This document shows, one piece after another, positions 36,985-46,409 of a stretch of 64,000 nucleotides of DNA (within the stretch, counting starts at the first letter, position 1; every line of letters starts with the position of its first letter). The notes beneath the pieces were generated by a model. The model did not search any database. It was not told where the DNA came from and saw only the letters and a program-made list of their open reading frames with translations. Origin of the DNA: CAVVST01 sp963750995 (GTDB lineage: Bacteria; Acidobacteriota; Vicinamibacteria; Vicinamibacterales; UBA2999); the NCBI GenBank assembly GCA_963750995.1, contig CAVVST010000004.1:496001-560000 (forward strand), given 5' to 3'. The position numbers and the translations under genes were made by a program.

Positions 36985-37250
36985 TTAGTGGATGTTGAAG
37001 GCGATTTCGAAGCTGACGAGCACGGGAACCGGCTCGCCGCCCCGCGTCCCGGGCCGGAACAGCCAGCGGCGGGCGGCGTCGAGCGCTTCGCGATCGAGTC
37101 CGTAGGGCGGCGCGAACGCGCGGACGATGCGCGCGTCGCGGCACCTCGCCGCTCGGTTCGACGACGCACTCGATCGTGATGATCCCGTGTGCACGGGCGC
37201 GCATCCAGCACGCCGACCACCACCACGTGTGCGGCGGCTGAGAAAGCCAT
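36985..37250 (-). pseudogene. TonB C-terminal-domain small protein, frameshifted
   Basis: Joined frames from ATG 37250 give about 87 residues: MAFSAAAHVVVVGVL, then RARAHGIITIECVVEPSGEV, RDARIVRAFAPPYGLDREALD, AARRWLFRPGTRGGEPVPV and a C-terminal beta strand. This is the TonB/energy-transducer C-terminal fold (the pattern G-x-V-x-D-A-R-I-V, then AA..W.F.P). Two insertions, near 37208 and 37143, reconcile the frames and agree with the length modulo 3. The proline-rich part and a normal membrane anchor are absent, so it is either a truncated gene or a stand-alone domain. Confidence 0.55.
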
Positions 37251-37269
37251 CGCCTGTCCTCTGACCACT

Positions 37270-38280
37270 CTATTTCGACGGCAGTAGCCGTCGCCTGGTT
37301 GGCGCCCGCTGTCTTCGTCGCCAGCTGGCCGGGGAGGCACCTACCGCAGTCTTGAACGCACGGCTGAACGCCGCTTCCGAGCGGTAGCCGACGTCGAGCG
37401 CGACAGTCGAGACTTTCGCCGTGTCGTCACATAGCAGCCGGCATGCGAGTTGGATCCGCCACCGCGCAAGGTAGCGCATTGGTGGTTGTCCGATGAGTCC
37501 GGTGAAGCGTTCGGCGAGCGACGATCGCGAGACGCCGATCTTCCGGGCGAGCCGTTGCAGCGACCACGCATCGGCGGCCCGCGTGTGCAGCAGTGCCAGG
37601 GCGCGTCCGGCGATCGGGTCGCGCAGTCCAGCCAGCCATCCGGTCTGGCCGCTGGTCAACGAATCCAGGTAGCGCCGCACGACCTCCACAAACAGCAGCT
37701 CGCTGAGGTGAAGCAGGACGCATCGCGAGCCTGACTGACGTTCGCGCGATTCCGCCAGCGCAAGCTCGACAAGCTGAGAAAGTCGATCGTCAGCCCTCGT
37801 CCCTGCGCGCCGACGGAGATAGACGACGTTGGGAAGAGCTTCGAGCACCGGGTTGAACGGACGAATGTCACACCCGAGAAATCCACAGACGATCTGCGCG
37901 CGCTCCGGACCACCGCCACCTTCCGTTACGACGAAAGGAGCGGATCCTGTCGCCATCTGACGAAAGAATTCCAGCACCTGCTCGGGCGGCACACCCGACC
38001 GCAGGTCTGGCGCACTGGCCATCACGTACGGATCGCCGTGTGGAACCACGAGCACGTCTCCCGTTTCCAGCCGGACAGGCACGTCCCCTCGAAGCGCCGC
38101 CCAGCATCGACCTCGTCTGACGATGTGATACGAGACGACGTGTTGTGCACCGGGCAGCACGATCGACGTGAATTCCGTCGCTTTGGGGACCTCGTCGACC
38201 CAAGGCGAGGAGACGTCCATGGGAAAGAACAACGCGCCCGTCAGTCTCACCGTGCGCAGGACGTCCGACAGGACATCCAC
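37270..38280 (-). CDS. AraC-family regulator with cupin-type sensor domain
   Basis: A 336-residue transcription factor. GTG 38280 is chosen because the cupin_6-type regulators begin VDVLSDVLRTVRLTGALFF; the open frame reaches 38403, but its first 41 residues look non-coding. Residues 1-200 are the cupin sensor (HVVSYHIVRRGRCWAAL, VRLETGDVLVVPHGDPYVMAS). The C-terminal AraC domain has two helix-turn-helix units (WSLQRLARKIGVSRSSLAERFTGLIG and KVSTVALDVGYRSEAAFSRAFKTAVG). Such proteins often control oxidoreductases or stress genes; the target here may be the divergent methyltransferase or the minus-strand pobA. Confidence 0.9.
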   Translation of the reverse strand: MDVLSDVLRTVRLTGALFFPMDVSSPWVDEVPKATEFTSIVLPGAQHVVSYHIVRRGRCWAALRGDVPVRLETGDVLVVPHGDPYVMASAPDLRSGVPPEQVLEFFRQMATGSAPFVVTEGGGGPERAQIVCGFLGCDIRPFNPVLEALPNVVYLRRRAGTRADDRLSQLVELALAESRERQSGSRCVLLHLSELLFVEVVRRYLDSLTSGQTGWLAGLRDPIAGRALALLHTRAADAWSLQRLARKIGVSRSSLAERFTGLIGQPPMRYLARWRIQLACRLLCDDTAKVSTVALDVGYRSEAAFSRAFKTAVGASPASWRRRQRAPTRRRLLPSK

Positions 38281-38444
38281 GCCGCCGGATTCATGCGCGG
38301 CCGTCGATGACGACCGGCTTCCGGCATGCGCATCAGTTCGTCGCGCGCGCGCATTGGACGGCAAGGCAGACAACGCGGACGATCTGTCATGGCGTTCGGC
38401 CACGGCGCGATCTTACATTTCTCCTGTCTGCTCGGAGGACTCGC

Positions 38445-39260
38445 ATGGCTGCAGTGAAGGGATCCGTTCGCACGGTTTGGGCACTCGGCGACTATCACCG
38501 CTTTGCGACCGCGACCGTCTGGGGGCTCGGCCCGCTGCTGGTCGAGGCCTGTGGGATTTCTCCCGGCCAGCGGGTACTCGACGTTGCCGCCGGTACCGGC
38601 AACGTCGCCATCCGGGCAGCGCAGGCTGGCGCGGCCGTTGTCGCGTCGGACGTCACGCCTGAGAACTTCGACGCAGGTCGCGACGCCGCGCGCGAGGCAG
38701 GGGTGGATCTCGAATGGGTCGAGGGCGACGCCGGGGCGCTGCCATTCCCCGATGGGGAATTCGATGTGGTCACCTCGTGCTTCGGCGCGATGTTTGCCCA
38801 GGACCATCCGGCTGCGGCGAACGAGCTCGTGCGCGTCTGTCGCCCCGGCGGCGTCATCGGGATGATGAATTTCACCCCCAGCGGCGCGGCCGGGGACTTC
38901 TTTCGCCTGCTTTCTGCGTACGCCCCACCGCCACCCCCGGGCGCAATGCCGCCGCTCTTATGGGGAACCGAAGATCACGTACGCAGCCTGTTTGGCGAGC
39001 ACGTGCAATCGCTGAACATGACCCGGCACGAGTACGTCGAAACCGCGTCCAGTCCACGCGAGTATTTCGAGTTGTTCAGGCACGCCTTCGGCCCGATGGT
39101 GGCGATCTACGCAAGCCTGAGTGATCAGCCCGTGCGACTGGCGGAGCTCGACGCGGAGCTTCTTCAGTTCATCGCACGGTGGAATCAGGGCACGCGAGAG
39201 GGGTCTGTCCGGATTCCGTATGAGTACTTGCTCATCATTGCCCGCAAGCACGACGCCTAA
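38445..39260 (+). CDS. class I SAM-dependent methyltransferase
   Basis: A 271-residue methyltransferase starting at ATG 38445 with CGGAGGA upstream. Motif I is VLDVAAGTGNVAIRAA, motif II VVASDVTPENFDAGR, then EGDAGALPFPDGEFDVVTSCFGAMF and ELVRVCRPGGVIGMMNF, the UbiE/Methyltransf_11 pattern. A Pro-rich loop (APPPPPGAMPPL) precedes the C-terminal half, which may bind substrate. The substrate is unknown. It is divergent from the AraC-type regulator with about 165 bases between starts, a common layout for a regulator and its target. Confidence 0.9.
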   Translation: MAAVKGSVRTVWALGDYHRFATATVWGLGPLLVEACGISPGQRVLDVAAGTGNVAIRAAQAGAAVVASDVTPENFDAGRDAAREAGVDLEWVEGDAGALPFPDGEFDVVTSCFGAMFAQDHPAAANELVRVCRPGGVIGMMNFTPSGAAGDFFRLLSAYAPPPPPGAMPPLLWGTEDHVRSLFGEHVQSLNMTRHEYVETASSPREYFELFRHAFGPMVAIYASLSDQPVRLAELDAELLQFIARWNQGTREGSVRIPYEYLLIIARKHDA

Positions 39261-39295
39261 TCACTGCGACCAGGGTTGCGGCGAGGAAGACGTCG

Positions 39296-40756
39296 CTACT
39301 TTCCGACTGCCCTCCAGAGATCGGCCCTGGTCTGCGGCGCAGCGGGGGCATGGACGTTGATGTAGCGATCGAAGTCCAGATTGAGCTTCTCGAGAATGGG
39401 AACCAGCGCCTTCACGTGATCGTTGGCGGGTTGCCCCGGAGCCGGCAGCGAGAAGTCACCCTGGAACAGGATCTTTTCCCTGGGGATGTACGCGATCAGC
39501 AGACCGTTCGAGTGAGGCACCGCCGCGACGTGGTAGATCTCAACCGTTCGCGCGCCCTCCGTGTAGACCTTCTTCTCTGACACAGCTTCGACTCTGGCTT
39601 TCCTCGGGCTCTTTGCCAGGCTGTCGTTCAGCAGCGTTCGTGGAGTGTTCAGGGCTTTGTCGAAAAACTGGACGTTGTTCCTGTGCGTGACGATGGTTGC
39701 GCCCTCGGCCACCATCGCCGGCAGCCCGCCGGTGTGATCGGAGTGAGGGTGCGTATTCATCACGTAACGAATCGGCTTGTTCGGAATGAGCCGTTTGGCT
39801 TCGGCGATGTACGCGAGCGCGCGCGCCTCGGGTTGTCCGGCTTCGAGCATCATGATGTGGTCGTTGAACTCCACGATCAGCGAATCGTAGCTGCCGGCGC
39901 CGGTCGTGAGCCTGTAGAGCCCGTCGCCCAGCTTTTCGGCGGTGACCGTGAGCGCGGGCGCGGCAGCTGGACCGCCGGCACCGGCCGGTGCCGGTGGAGC
40001 AACCAGCGATGCGGCATCAGGAGGATTCGCCGTCGCCATTGCCACGTCGACTTCAAAGAAGGGCCATCCGCCGCGAGTCTGCACGATCTTCGAAGGCGCC
40101 ATGACGCCGTTGAAGTCCTTCCAGCCGGTGTAGGTGGCGACAATGTGCATGTCGCCCATGATGTTGTCACCGAGCCATGTCTCGACGCGTTCGACGATGT
40201 TCCGGTCGGTCACGTAACCGTCGATGACGTAGTTCTTCCCGGATGGTGCCGTAACTCGCGGGCTCCAGGTGAGGACGGTGTAGTTCCGGCCGTCGAGCCT
40301 GCGGCGGCTTGCGGTCGCGTTGTTCTCCGCGGCGCCTCGAAGAAACCCCCAGGGCGTGATGTAGAACTCGAGCGAGTTGGCCCAGGGCTGGGAGACATCC
40401 GCCTGACTGGGCGTGACCTGCTGGTAAAACGTCCCAGCGGCGACGGTCGTCGAGCCGCCGGCCCCGATGTTATTGGTCGCACCCGTGTGACGCGATGCCG
40501 GCGCGGTCAGATCGATCACGCGGACGTAGTTGCTGATCGGCCGCATCGGATCGTGCGTTCCCCTGCAGATCATCGCGGCCGCATTGGCTCCACACTGCTG
40601 AAAAGCCACGTCCCTGGCCGATCCTGAGTAGGTGACGGCTCTTGGATCGCCCAACGCCTTTTGCGCGTTGACGATGACGGCCTTTGCGTCCTGCGCCATC
40701 GCGCTCCCGAACGGGTACGCGAGGCAGATTACGGCGAGCGCACATGTTTTCACCAC
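39296..40756 (-). CDS. secreted metallo-beta-lactamase-fold hydrolase
   Basis: A 486-residue exported MBL-fold enzyme. GTG 40756 is preferred because AGAGGAG lies 6 bases upstream; ATG 40780 is the longest start. The signal peptide is VKTCALAVICLAYPFGSAMAQ. An N-terminal domain of about 230 residues of unknown function precedes the MBL domain: the metal motif MNTHPHSDHTGGLPAMVAEGA, later ligands in VAAVPHSNGLLIAY and LFQGDFSL, and a C-terminal His in INVHAP. The substrate is unknown; Acidobacteria encode many such exported MBL proteins. Confidence 0.9.
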   Translation of the reverse strand: MVKTCALAVICLAYPFGSAMAQDAKAVIVNAQKALGDPRAVTYSGSARDVAFQQCGANAAAMICRGTHDPMRPISNYVRVIDLTAPASRHTGATNNIGAGGSTTVAAGTFYQQVTPSQADVSQPWANSLEFYITPWGFLRGAAENNATASRRRLDGRNYTVLTWSPRVTAPSGKNYVIDGYVTDRNIVERVETWLGDNIMGDMHIVATYTGWKDFNGVMAPSKIVQTRGGWPFFEVDVAMATANPPDAASLVAPPAPAGAGGPAAAPALTVTAEKLGDGLYRLTTGAGSYDSLIVEFNDHIMMLEAGQPEARALAYIAEAKRLIPNKPIRYVMNTHPHSDHTGGLPAMVAEGATIVTHRNNVQFFDKALNTPRTLLNDSLAKSPRKARVEAVSEKKVYTEGARTVEIYHVAAVPHSNGLLIAYIPREKILFQGDFSLPAPGQPANDHVKALVPILEKLNLDFDRYINVHAPAAPQTRADLWRAVGK

Positions 40757-40850
40757 AGCGGCTCCTCTTCGCGGCCACATACAACCGGCACGCGATACGG
40801 GGGATTGTAGGTGTCTCGACCAGGCGCGGTCGAGCCCCCACCCCCGCTGC

Positions 40851-41726
40851 TTATGCCGAAGCGATCAGCGAGTTCGTCTCGTCCAGTTCGGCTGTTTGCA
40901 CGCCATCGAAGAGGTCGCTCAAGGGCCACCGCGTCGGAATACGCGTACCCCCCAGCACGAACACCTCCCGTTCGAGGACCGGACGAAACGCGTCGAGCAT
41001 CTCGCGCACGCCTGGCGGGGGGCTGCTCAACATCTCCTCCGTGACGCCGAACGCCGACCGGTGCGCGGCGAGCGCCAGGAGCTTTCTGTGCAGCAGCGAG
41101 GTGGCGTCGAACGACACCGCAATCATCCCCGCCGCCGTTCCGAACACGTCGGGATCGAGGCCGTCGGTGATACCGCGCCCCCGACTCTTCTCGGCGAGGA
41201 TCTCAAACACGTCGCGCTGCATCGCGGCATAGAACAGTCGTTCGGGCGCGGTCTGTCCCATCACACCGCTGGAGAAAAACGCCGCCGTGGTGGCGCGCTG
41301 CACCGCCAGATGGTCGGGATGGTAGTAGCCGCCATGCGGATCGAACGTGATGATCACGTGCGGCTTCCTCTCGCGAATGACGTCCCGGATGACGGCTTCA
41401 ACTTCGAGCATGTCGACGTTTGCCAGCGCTCGCGGATCGTCATGCCGTTGCCGATCCTTGCGGCCGGAATCGTGGAATCCGAGGAGCACGGGTTCTTCGA
41501 TGCCGAGCCTGGCGCAGGACAGCCGCAATTCCTCGACCCGCAACGCACCGAGATCGTCGACCGCTCCGACCGAGGGATGGGACTTACCCGCCTCGCCGTT
41601 CGTGGCGCACGCGAGCGTGACGCGAACGCCACGCTCGCTCAGATGCGCCAGGATGCCGCCATGAAAGATCTCGTCGTCGGGATGCGCCAGAACGACGAGC
41701 AACGACGCGCGACGTGATGAAGTCAT
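40851..41726 (-). CDS. PIG-L family deacetylase
   Basis: A 291-residue zinc-dependent N-acetylglucosaminyl deacetylase-type protein. ATG 41726 starts just before the signature LVVLAHPDDEIFHGG (zinc His and catalytic Asp pair). Further marks are RVTLACATNGEAGKSHP, VIITFDPHGGYYHPDHLAVQRAT with the remaining zinc His, and a C-terminal part with FVLGGTRIPTRWPLSDLFDG. Relatives deacetylate GlcNAc conjugates, mycothiol/bacillithiol precursors or antibiotic intermediates; the substrate here is unknown. It follows the lipocalin-like gene on the same strand by 26 bases, so the two probably share a transcript. Confidence 0.9.
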   Translation of the reverse strand: MTSSRRASLLVVLAHPDDEIFHGGILAHLSERGVRVTLACATNGEAGKSHPSVGAVDDLGALRVEELRLSCARLGIEEPVLLGFHDSGRKDRQRHDDPRALANVDMLEVEAVIRDVIRERKPHVIITFDPHGGYYHPDHLAVQRATTAAFFSSGVMGQTAPERLFYAAMQRDVFEILAEKSRGRGITDGLDPDVFGTAAGMIAVSFDATSLLHRKLLALAAHRSAFGVTEEMLSSPPPGVREMLDAFRPVLEREVFVLGGTRIPTRWPLSDLFDGVQTAELDETNSLIASA

Positions 41727-41752
41727 GACCGTGCCTCTGTTCAGAAGATGCA

Positions 41753-42250
41753 TCATTCGACGCGCGTCGCCTTGATGGTGACCGGCGCGCTCGGTCCCGC
41801 GTGGGTGCGAATCTGGGTCAGCGTCAAGGTGTTGCCGTCGAGTCGATAGGTGTAAATACTCACGGCGCCTTTCTTCATGGCGGACGGATTCTTGGCGACG
41901 GTGGCCTGCATCGTGATCTCGTTGCCGCTCACCTCGAAGGTTCCCGCTTCGCCGACGAAGGGTCCCCAGACGGCGCGAAGCTGATCCGCGGAAGCGCTGG
42001 ACGGGTCCGCCAGCGGCGTAAGCGGCTGCTCGGCATGCACCTCGACCCGGCTGTAGTGACGGCCGTGGAAGATGGCGAGCGTTGACTGTGGCTTCAACGT
42101 CTGGGTGTGCGCCCCGGGCACCACGACCTCGACGGTTCGCCATACGCCGTCGAGCGGAGTTTTCTGCTCTTGCGCCGGCGTCACGGTGATGCCAGCCGAG
42201 AGCGCGAGGAACAGAACCGAGCCCGTCATCAAAAGTCTTGAGTGCGTCAT
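41753..42250 (-). CDS. secreted lipocalin-like protein
   Basis: A 165-residue protein; ATG 42250 is supported by AGGAGG eight bases upstream. A signal peptide (LLMTGSVLFLALSAGITVTPA) precedes a small beta-barrel-like domain opening LDGVWRTVEVVVPG, the typical G-x-W start of lipocalin-like folds, with SGNEITMQATVAKN and YRLDGNTLTLTQ near the end. The ligand is unknown. It is the first gene of a likely pair with the PIG-L deacetylase and is divergent from the HTH-propeller protein, 129 bases apart. Confidence 0.78.
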   Translation of the reverse strand: MTHSRLLMTGSVLFLALSAGITVTPAQEQKTPLDGVWRTVEVVVPGAHTQTLKPQSTLAIFHGRHYSRVEVHAEQPLTPLADPSSASADQLRAVWGPFVGEAGTFEVSGNEITMQATVAKNPSAMKKGAVSIYTYRLDGNTLTLTQIRTHAGPSAPVTIKATRVE

Positions 42251-42379
42251 GATCGAAGCCTCCTGTGCGGTTGTTCGCACCTCCAGTGTTCAACGGCGTA
42301 CTTTCACGCTCAAGCGCAACGAGGCGCCGAATGGGCAATGGCGCGTAATGGCGCACCGCTGCGATACTCTTCCGGCGAG

Positions 42380-44329
42380 ATGACCAAGACCCCGGAGCGC
42401 ATCGCGCAAAGTTCCGCGCCTGCCGAACGGCTGGACTCATGGAAGGAGATCGCCTCGTTTCTCGGGCGGGGGATTCGCACCGTCCAGCGGTGGGAACGCG
42501 AGGAGGGCTTGCCTGTGCACCGACTGCCGCACGCGCAGCGCGGCAGCGTGTTTGCCGACCCGAAGGAGCTGTCCGCCTGGTGGGACAGCCGTCAGATCAA
42601 GCCCGACCCGAAGCCGGATGCCCTGCCAGCCGCAGTTGCGGAGCCGCGTCTGCAACGCATCACCAACGCGACGGCAGCAACGTTCTGGCCCGCGCTGTCG
42701 TCGGACGCGCGCATGGTCGTCTACGTCTCCGATGCCGGCAAAGATGGCGCGATGCCGCAAGTCTGGCTGCAGCAGATCGGTGGCGCGGCGATGCAGTTGA
42801 CCTACGGCCTGCGTGATTGCGCGGAGCCGGCATTTGCCAGCAACGACACGCGAGTGATCTTCAGCGCCGCCGGCGAATCGAGCCGGAACGTCTACGAGGT
42901 GCCGGCGTTGGGCGGAGCGCCGCGTCTGTTGAAGCGGGCGGCGCAAAATGCCAGGGTTTCGCCGGATGGACAGTGGCTGTCATATGTCGCACTCGAACCA
43001 CGCGACACCATTCGCCTCGTACCGGCGGCAGGTGGCGCAGAGCGCTCACTGCCGTTGAGCCTCGTCGACATCGCGTTCGTCACCTGGGCTGAGGACAGCC
43101 GTCATCTGCTGGTCATGGCGCACCCCAATCCGTCGATTGAGCTCGATTACTGGATCGTGCCGCTGGATGGCGGAACCCCGGTCGCCACCGGTGTGCTGGA
43201 GCGAGGGCGACAGCAGGGCTTCCTGGTGATCGTGATGCCGCCGGCATGGAGCGGTGATTCGATTTTCTACTCCGCGGCCGGGCGGCAAGGCCTGCATGTA
43301 TGGCGGCAGCGGGTCTCACGGGCGACGTTCGAGGCGATCGGCGTGCCGGAGCTCATGACGCCAGGTGCGGAGCATTCGTTCTACCCGGCAGCCGCGCGCG
43401 GAAAATTGAGTTTCCTCGGCACGCACGCCGACACCAATATCTGGTCGGTCGCCATCGACGCCACCAGCGGCGCCGCCCATGGCCCGCTTCGGCGTCTCAC
43501 GCGCGGCCCGGGCATCGTGAGCTCCTTCACGCTGTCGCAGGACGGACGCACGCTCGCGTATTTTGCGGCGCGGACAGCCGGCGGCGAGCTGCACGTGAGA
43601 GAGCTGGAGAGTGGTGCCGACACGATGGTTGGTGGAGATCCCAGCCGCAGTCGCGGGTTTCCGGCGATCTCCCCGAACGGAGATCGGGTCGCCTATGGGA
43701 TGGTGGTACCGGGACCGCCTGTGCAGCGTCCTGTGTTTATCACCAACCTTGCTGACGGAGACACGCGATTGGTGCGCGACGATTGCGGCGGCCGGCCGCG
43801 GCAATGGCTCGATGACCGGACGCTGCTCGTCGAAACGTTCGGCGCGGGACTGAACTCCTTTGTAGTCGTCGACACAGACGAGGGAACGCAGCGTCCGCTG
43901 CTCTCATCGAGCGATCGCCGGCTTTCGAATCCCCGCGTCTCACCAGACGGACACTGGCTGGCGTTCGACGCGGTGCACCCGGGCGGCTCGCCGGTGGTGG
44001 CGGTCGCGCGCATTGACGGCGGCACCGCCTCGAGCGAGGCAGAGTGGGTGACGGTGCAGGCTTCGGCCAGCCACCCGTTCTGGTCGCGCGATGGCCGTCT
44101 CCTGTACTTCCTGCCGACGATGCCGAACGTGGACATTCGAAACCGGGTTGCGGCCCGGCGGTTCGATCCGTCCACTGGTCATGTCGACGGCGACGCCTTC
44201 GACGTGTTGACTCTCAGCGAGATGATCGTGCCGTCGATGATTACCGCCGTCGCGCCGATCGCCGCGCCCGATCAGATCATCTTCGTGCTGGGTGACTATC
44301 GAGGCGATGTCTGGATGATGGATGTGTGA
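42380..44329 (+). CDS. winged-HTH domain fused to a PD40/TolB-type propeller
   Basis: A 649-residue fusion. Residues 18-75 are an excisionase/MerR-like HTH (SWKEIASFLGRGIRTVQRWEREEGLPVHRL, then GSVFADPKELSAWW). Residues 85-645 are WD40-like PD40 blades typical of TolB-type propellers: ATFWPALSSDARMVVYVSD, PAFASNDTRVIFSAAG, NARVSPDGQWLSYVAL, TLSQDGRTLAYFAAR, PRVSPDGHWLAFDAV, PFWSRDGRLLYFLP. No transmembrane helix lies between the parts, so it is probably cytoplasmic. The class is known in Acidobacteria, but targets and ligands are not. The start ATG 42380 lies just after GGCGAG. Confidence 0.88.
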   Translation: MTKTPERIAQSSAPAERLDSWKEIASFLGRGIRTVQRWEREEGLPVHRLPHAQRGSVFADPKELSAWWDSRQIKPDPKPDALPAAVAEPRLQRITNATAATFWPALSSDARMVVYVSDAGKDGAMPQVWLQQIGGAAMQLTYGLRDCAEPAFASNDTRVIFSAAGESSRNVYEVPALGGAPRLLKRAAQNARVSPDGQWLSYVALEPRDTIRLVPAAGGAERSLPLSLVDIAFVTWAEDSRHLLVMAHPNPSIELDYWIVPLDGGTPVATGVLERGRQQGFLVIVMPPAWSGDSIFYSAAGRQGLHVWRQRVSRATFEAIGVPELMTPGAEHSFYPAAARGKLSFLGTHADTNIWSVAIDATSGAAHGPLRRLTRGPGIVSSFTLSQDGRTLAYFAARTAGGELHVRELESGADTMVGGDPSRSRGFPAISPNGDRVAYGMVVPGPPVQRPVFITNLADGDTRLVRDDCGGRPRQWLDDRTLLVETFGAGLNSFVVVDTDEGTQRPLLSSSDRRLSNPRVSPDGHWLAFDAVHPGGSPVVAVARIDGGTASSEAEWVTVQASASHPFWSRDGRLLYFLPTMPNVDIRNRVAARRFDPSTGHVDGDAFDVLTLSEMIVPSMITAVAPIAAPDQIIFVLGDYRGDVWMMDV

Positions 44330-44374
44330 GCAGCGGACAGGATTCTGACCCCTGGGGTCGCTGAAGAGGACGAC

Positions 44375-44782
44375 GTGGACATCAAGAGAAATGGCTCACG
44401 ACCCTCCGGCAGAGGACCCGCCGAGTACTTCACCGGCACGGTACGAATCGATCCTCTTTTCGAAGCACCCGATCCGGCCCGCGTGGTCGGCGCCAGCGTC
44501 ACGTTCGAGCCGGGGGCCCGGACCGCATGGCACACGCACCCGTTGGGTCAGACGCTCATCGTGACGGCGGGCAGCGGCCTCGCCCAGCGCTGGGGCGGTC
44601 CGATCGAGGACATCCGGCCCGGTGACGTCATCTGGATCCCGCCCGGCGAGAAGCACTGGCACGGCGCGGCGCCCACGACGGCCATGACCCACATCGCTGT
44701 TCAGGAGCGGCTCGACGGGAAGACCGTGGAGTGGATGGAAAAGGTCACCGACGAGGAATACGGCGCCCGAGCAGTCAGTTGA
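44375..44782 (+). CDS. cupin domain protein
   Basis: A 135-residue single-domain cupin with GTG start 44375 (AGAGGA upstream). The motif with three metal-binding His and one Gln is in TAWHTHPLGQTLIVTAGSGLAQ, and the second cupin motif is IRPGDVIWIPPGEKHWHGA. This is the class annotated as carboxymuconolactone/(R)-mandelonitrile lyase-like cupins; most lack a proven activity. It ends EEYGARAVS; the TTG start of the downstream antiporter overlaps its TGA stop, so the two may be co-translated. Confidence 0.88.
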   Translation: MDIKRNGSRPSGRGPAEYFTGTVRIDPLFEAPDPARVVGASVTFEPGARTAWHTHPLGQTLIVTAGSGLAQRWGGPIEDIRPGDVIWIPPGEKHWHGAAPTTAMTHIAVQERLDGKTVEWMEKVTDEEYGARAVS

Positions 44783-46327
44783 GGGAATTCGAACAGCTTC
44801 TTGGCCTGTTCGTCGCTGCCGTGATCCTGGCGGGTGCAGCGCGCCGCGTCGGCGCCCCGTACCCGGTGTTCCTGGCGCTCGGCGGGGCACTGCTCGCGCT
44901 TCTTCCCGCGTCGTCGTTCACGCTCCCCCCAGAACTGGCGCTGGCGCTGTTCGTCGCACCGGTGCTGCTCGACGCAGCCTACGACGCGTCGCTTCGAGAT
45001 TTGAGGGACAACTGGGCACCCGTCACGGGCCTGGCCGTCTGTGCGGTTGGCATCACCACCGCCGCGGTGGCCGTCGTGGTCCGCACGCTCGTACCGGCGA
45101 TGCCCTGGGCACCGGCGATTGCACTCGCCGCCGTGGTCGCCCCACCCGACGCCGTCGCCGCAACTGCCGTGCTCCGCCATCTGCGGCCACCCCATCGGAT
45201 CCTGACGATTCTCGAAGGCGAAAGCCTGCTGAACGACGCGACCGCGCTGCTGATCTACCGCCTTGCGGTTGGAGCCGTCGCCGCGAACGGCTTCTCGATG
45301 GCCGCCGTTGCCCCCACCTTCCTGCTTGCGGTTGCCGGCAGCGTCGTTGCGGGCCCGGCGCTCGGGTGGCTCACATTGCGAGTGCTGGATCGCATTCAGC
45401 ACGTGCCGACCGCGATCATTCTTCAGTTCGTCACCACGTTCGGCGTCTGGCTGCTCGCCGAACAGATTGGGCTCTCAGGTGTCTTGACGATGGTGTGCTA
45501 CGCGATAACCGTCGCGCAGACCGCACCGCAGCGGGTGCCGGCGCGGATACGCATCCCGACGTATGCCGTCTGGGAGACGGCGGTGTTCGCGTTGAACGTC
45601 CTGGCGTTCATCTTCATCGGCCTGCAGATTCGGCCAATTCTCGAAGGCCTCGAACCCGCGGACCGCGGACGATACTTCGCGGTCGCCGGCGCGGTGCTGC
45701 TGACCGTCATAGTCGTGCGCCTCGCCTGGCACATGTCCTTCAATGCCGTCGTCCGCTGGCGGCACCGCCGGTTCGGGTTTCATCCGCCACGGCCGATGCT
45801 GCGGCCGACCGTCGGAAGCGGATTGGTCATTTCGTGGGCGGGGATGCGCGGCATCGTCTCCCTCGCCGCGGCACTGGCGCTCCCGGCGGCGTTTCCGTAC
45901 CGGGACCTGATCGTGCTGACGGCGTTCGCTGTCGTGCTCGGCACGCTGGTGATCCAGGGACTGACGCTCAAGCTGCTCTTGCGAGTACTCGATCTGCATG
46001 ACGACGATCCGGTCGGCCGCGAATTGCGGGCGGCCCGGGAACGCGCGTTGCGCGCCGCCCTGGCGAGCGTTGCGCATGCCGACTCGCCCGTGGCCGAGGC
46101 CGTGCGGCAGGAGTTCACGGCACAGCTGGCATCCGAACCCGCCGATGCCGGCACTGGCGATGCTCACCAGTTCAGTACATATCGAACTCCATCGCGGAGC
46201 CCTCCGGGCGGCGCGGCAGGCCGTCCATGCCATGCGTGCCACCAACGAGATCGGCGACGACGCCTTTCATCGAATAGAAGAGGAACTGGACTGGCTCGAA
46301 ATGGCGGGCGGCGGGGGCGGACGGTAG
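44779..46327 (+). CDS. cation/proton antiporter (CPA1 type), one frameshift
   Basis: A polytopic antiporter of about 515 residues. TTG 44779, overlapping the cupin stop, is the likely start; the frame is open from 44731. The marks are those of NhaP/CPA1 exchangers: LAAVVAPPDAVAATAVLR (with the transport Asp), ILEGESLLNDATALLIYRL, the helix-6 region, WAGMRGIVSLAAALALP and LGTLVIQGLTLKLLLRVL. One extra base near 46160 splits off the C-terminal tail; dropping it joins SVHIELHRGALRAARQAVHAMRATNEIGDDAFHRIEEELDWLEM in sequence, a cytoplasmic helical tail. It exchanges Na+ or K+ for H+. Confidence 0.88.
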
Positions 46328-46409
46328 GTCGGGCCTTCGCGGCGGTTTCTGCATAGCGTCCAACCCGGCGGCCATGCTGTCCTTCTAAAGCAAGGGCCAT
46401 TAGGACGCT

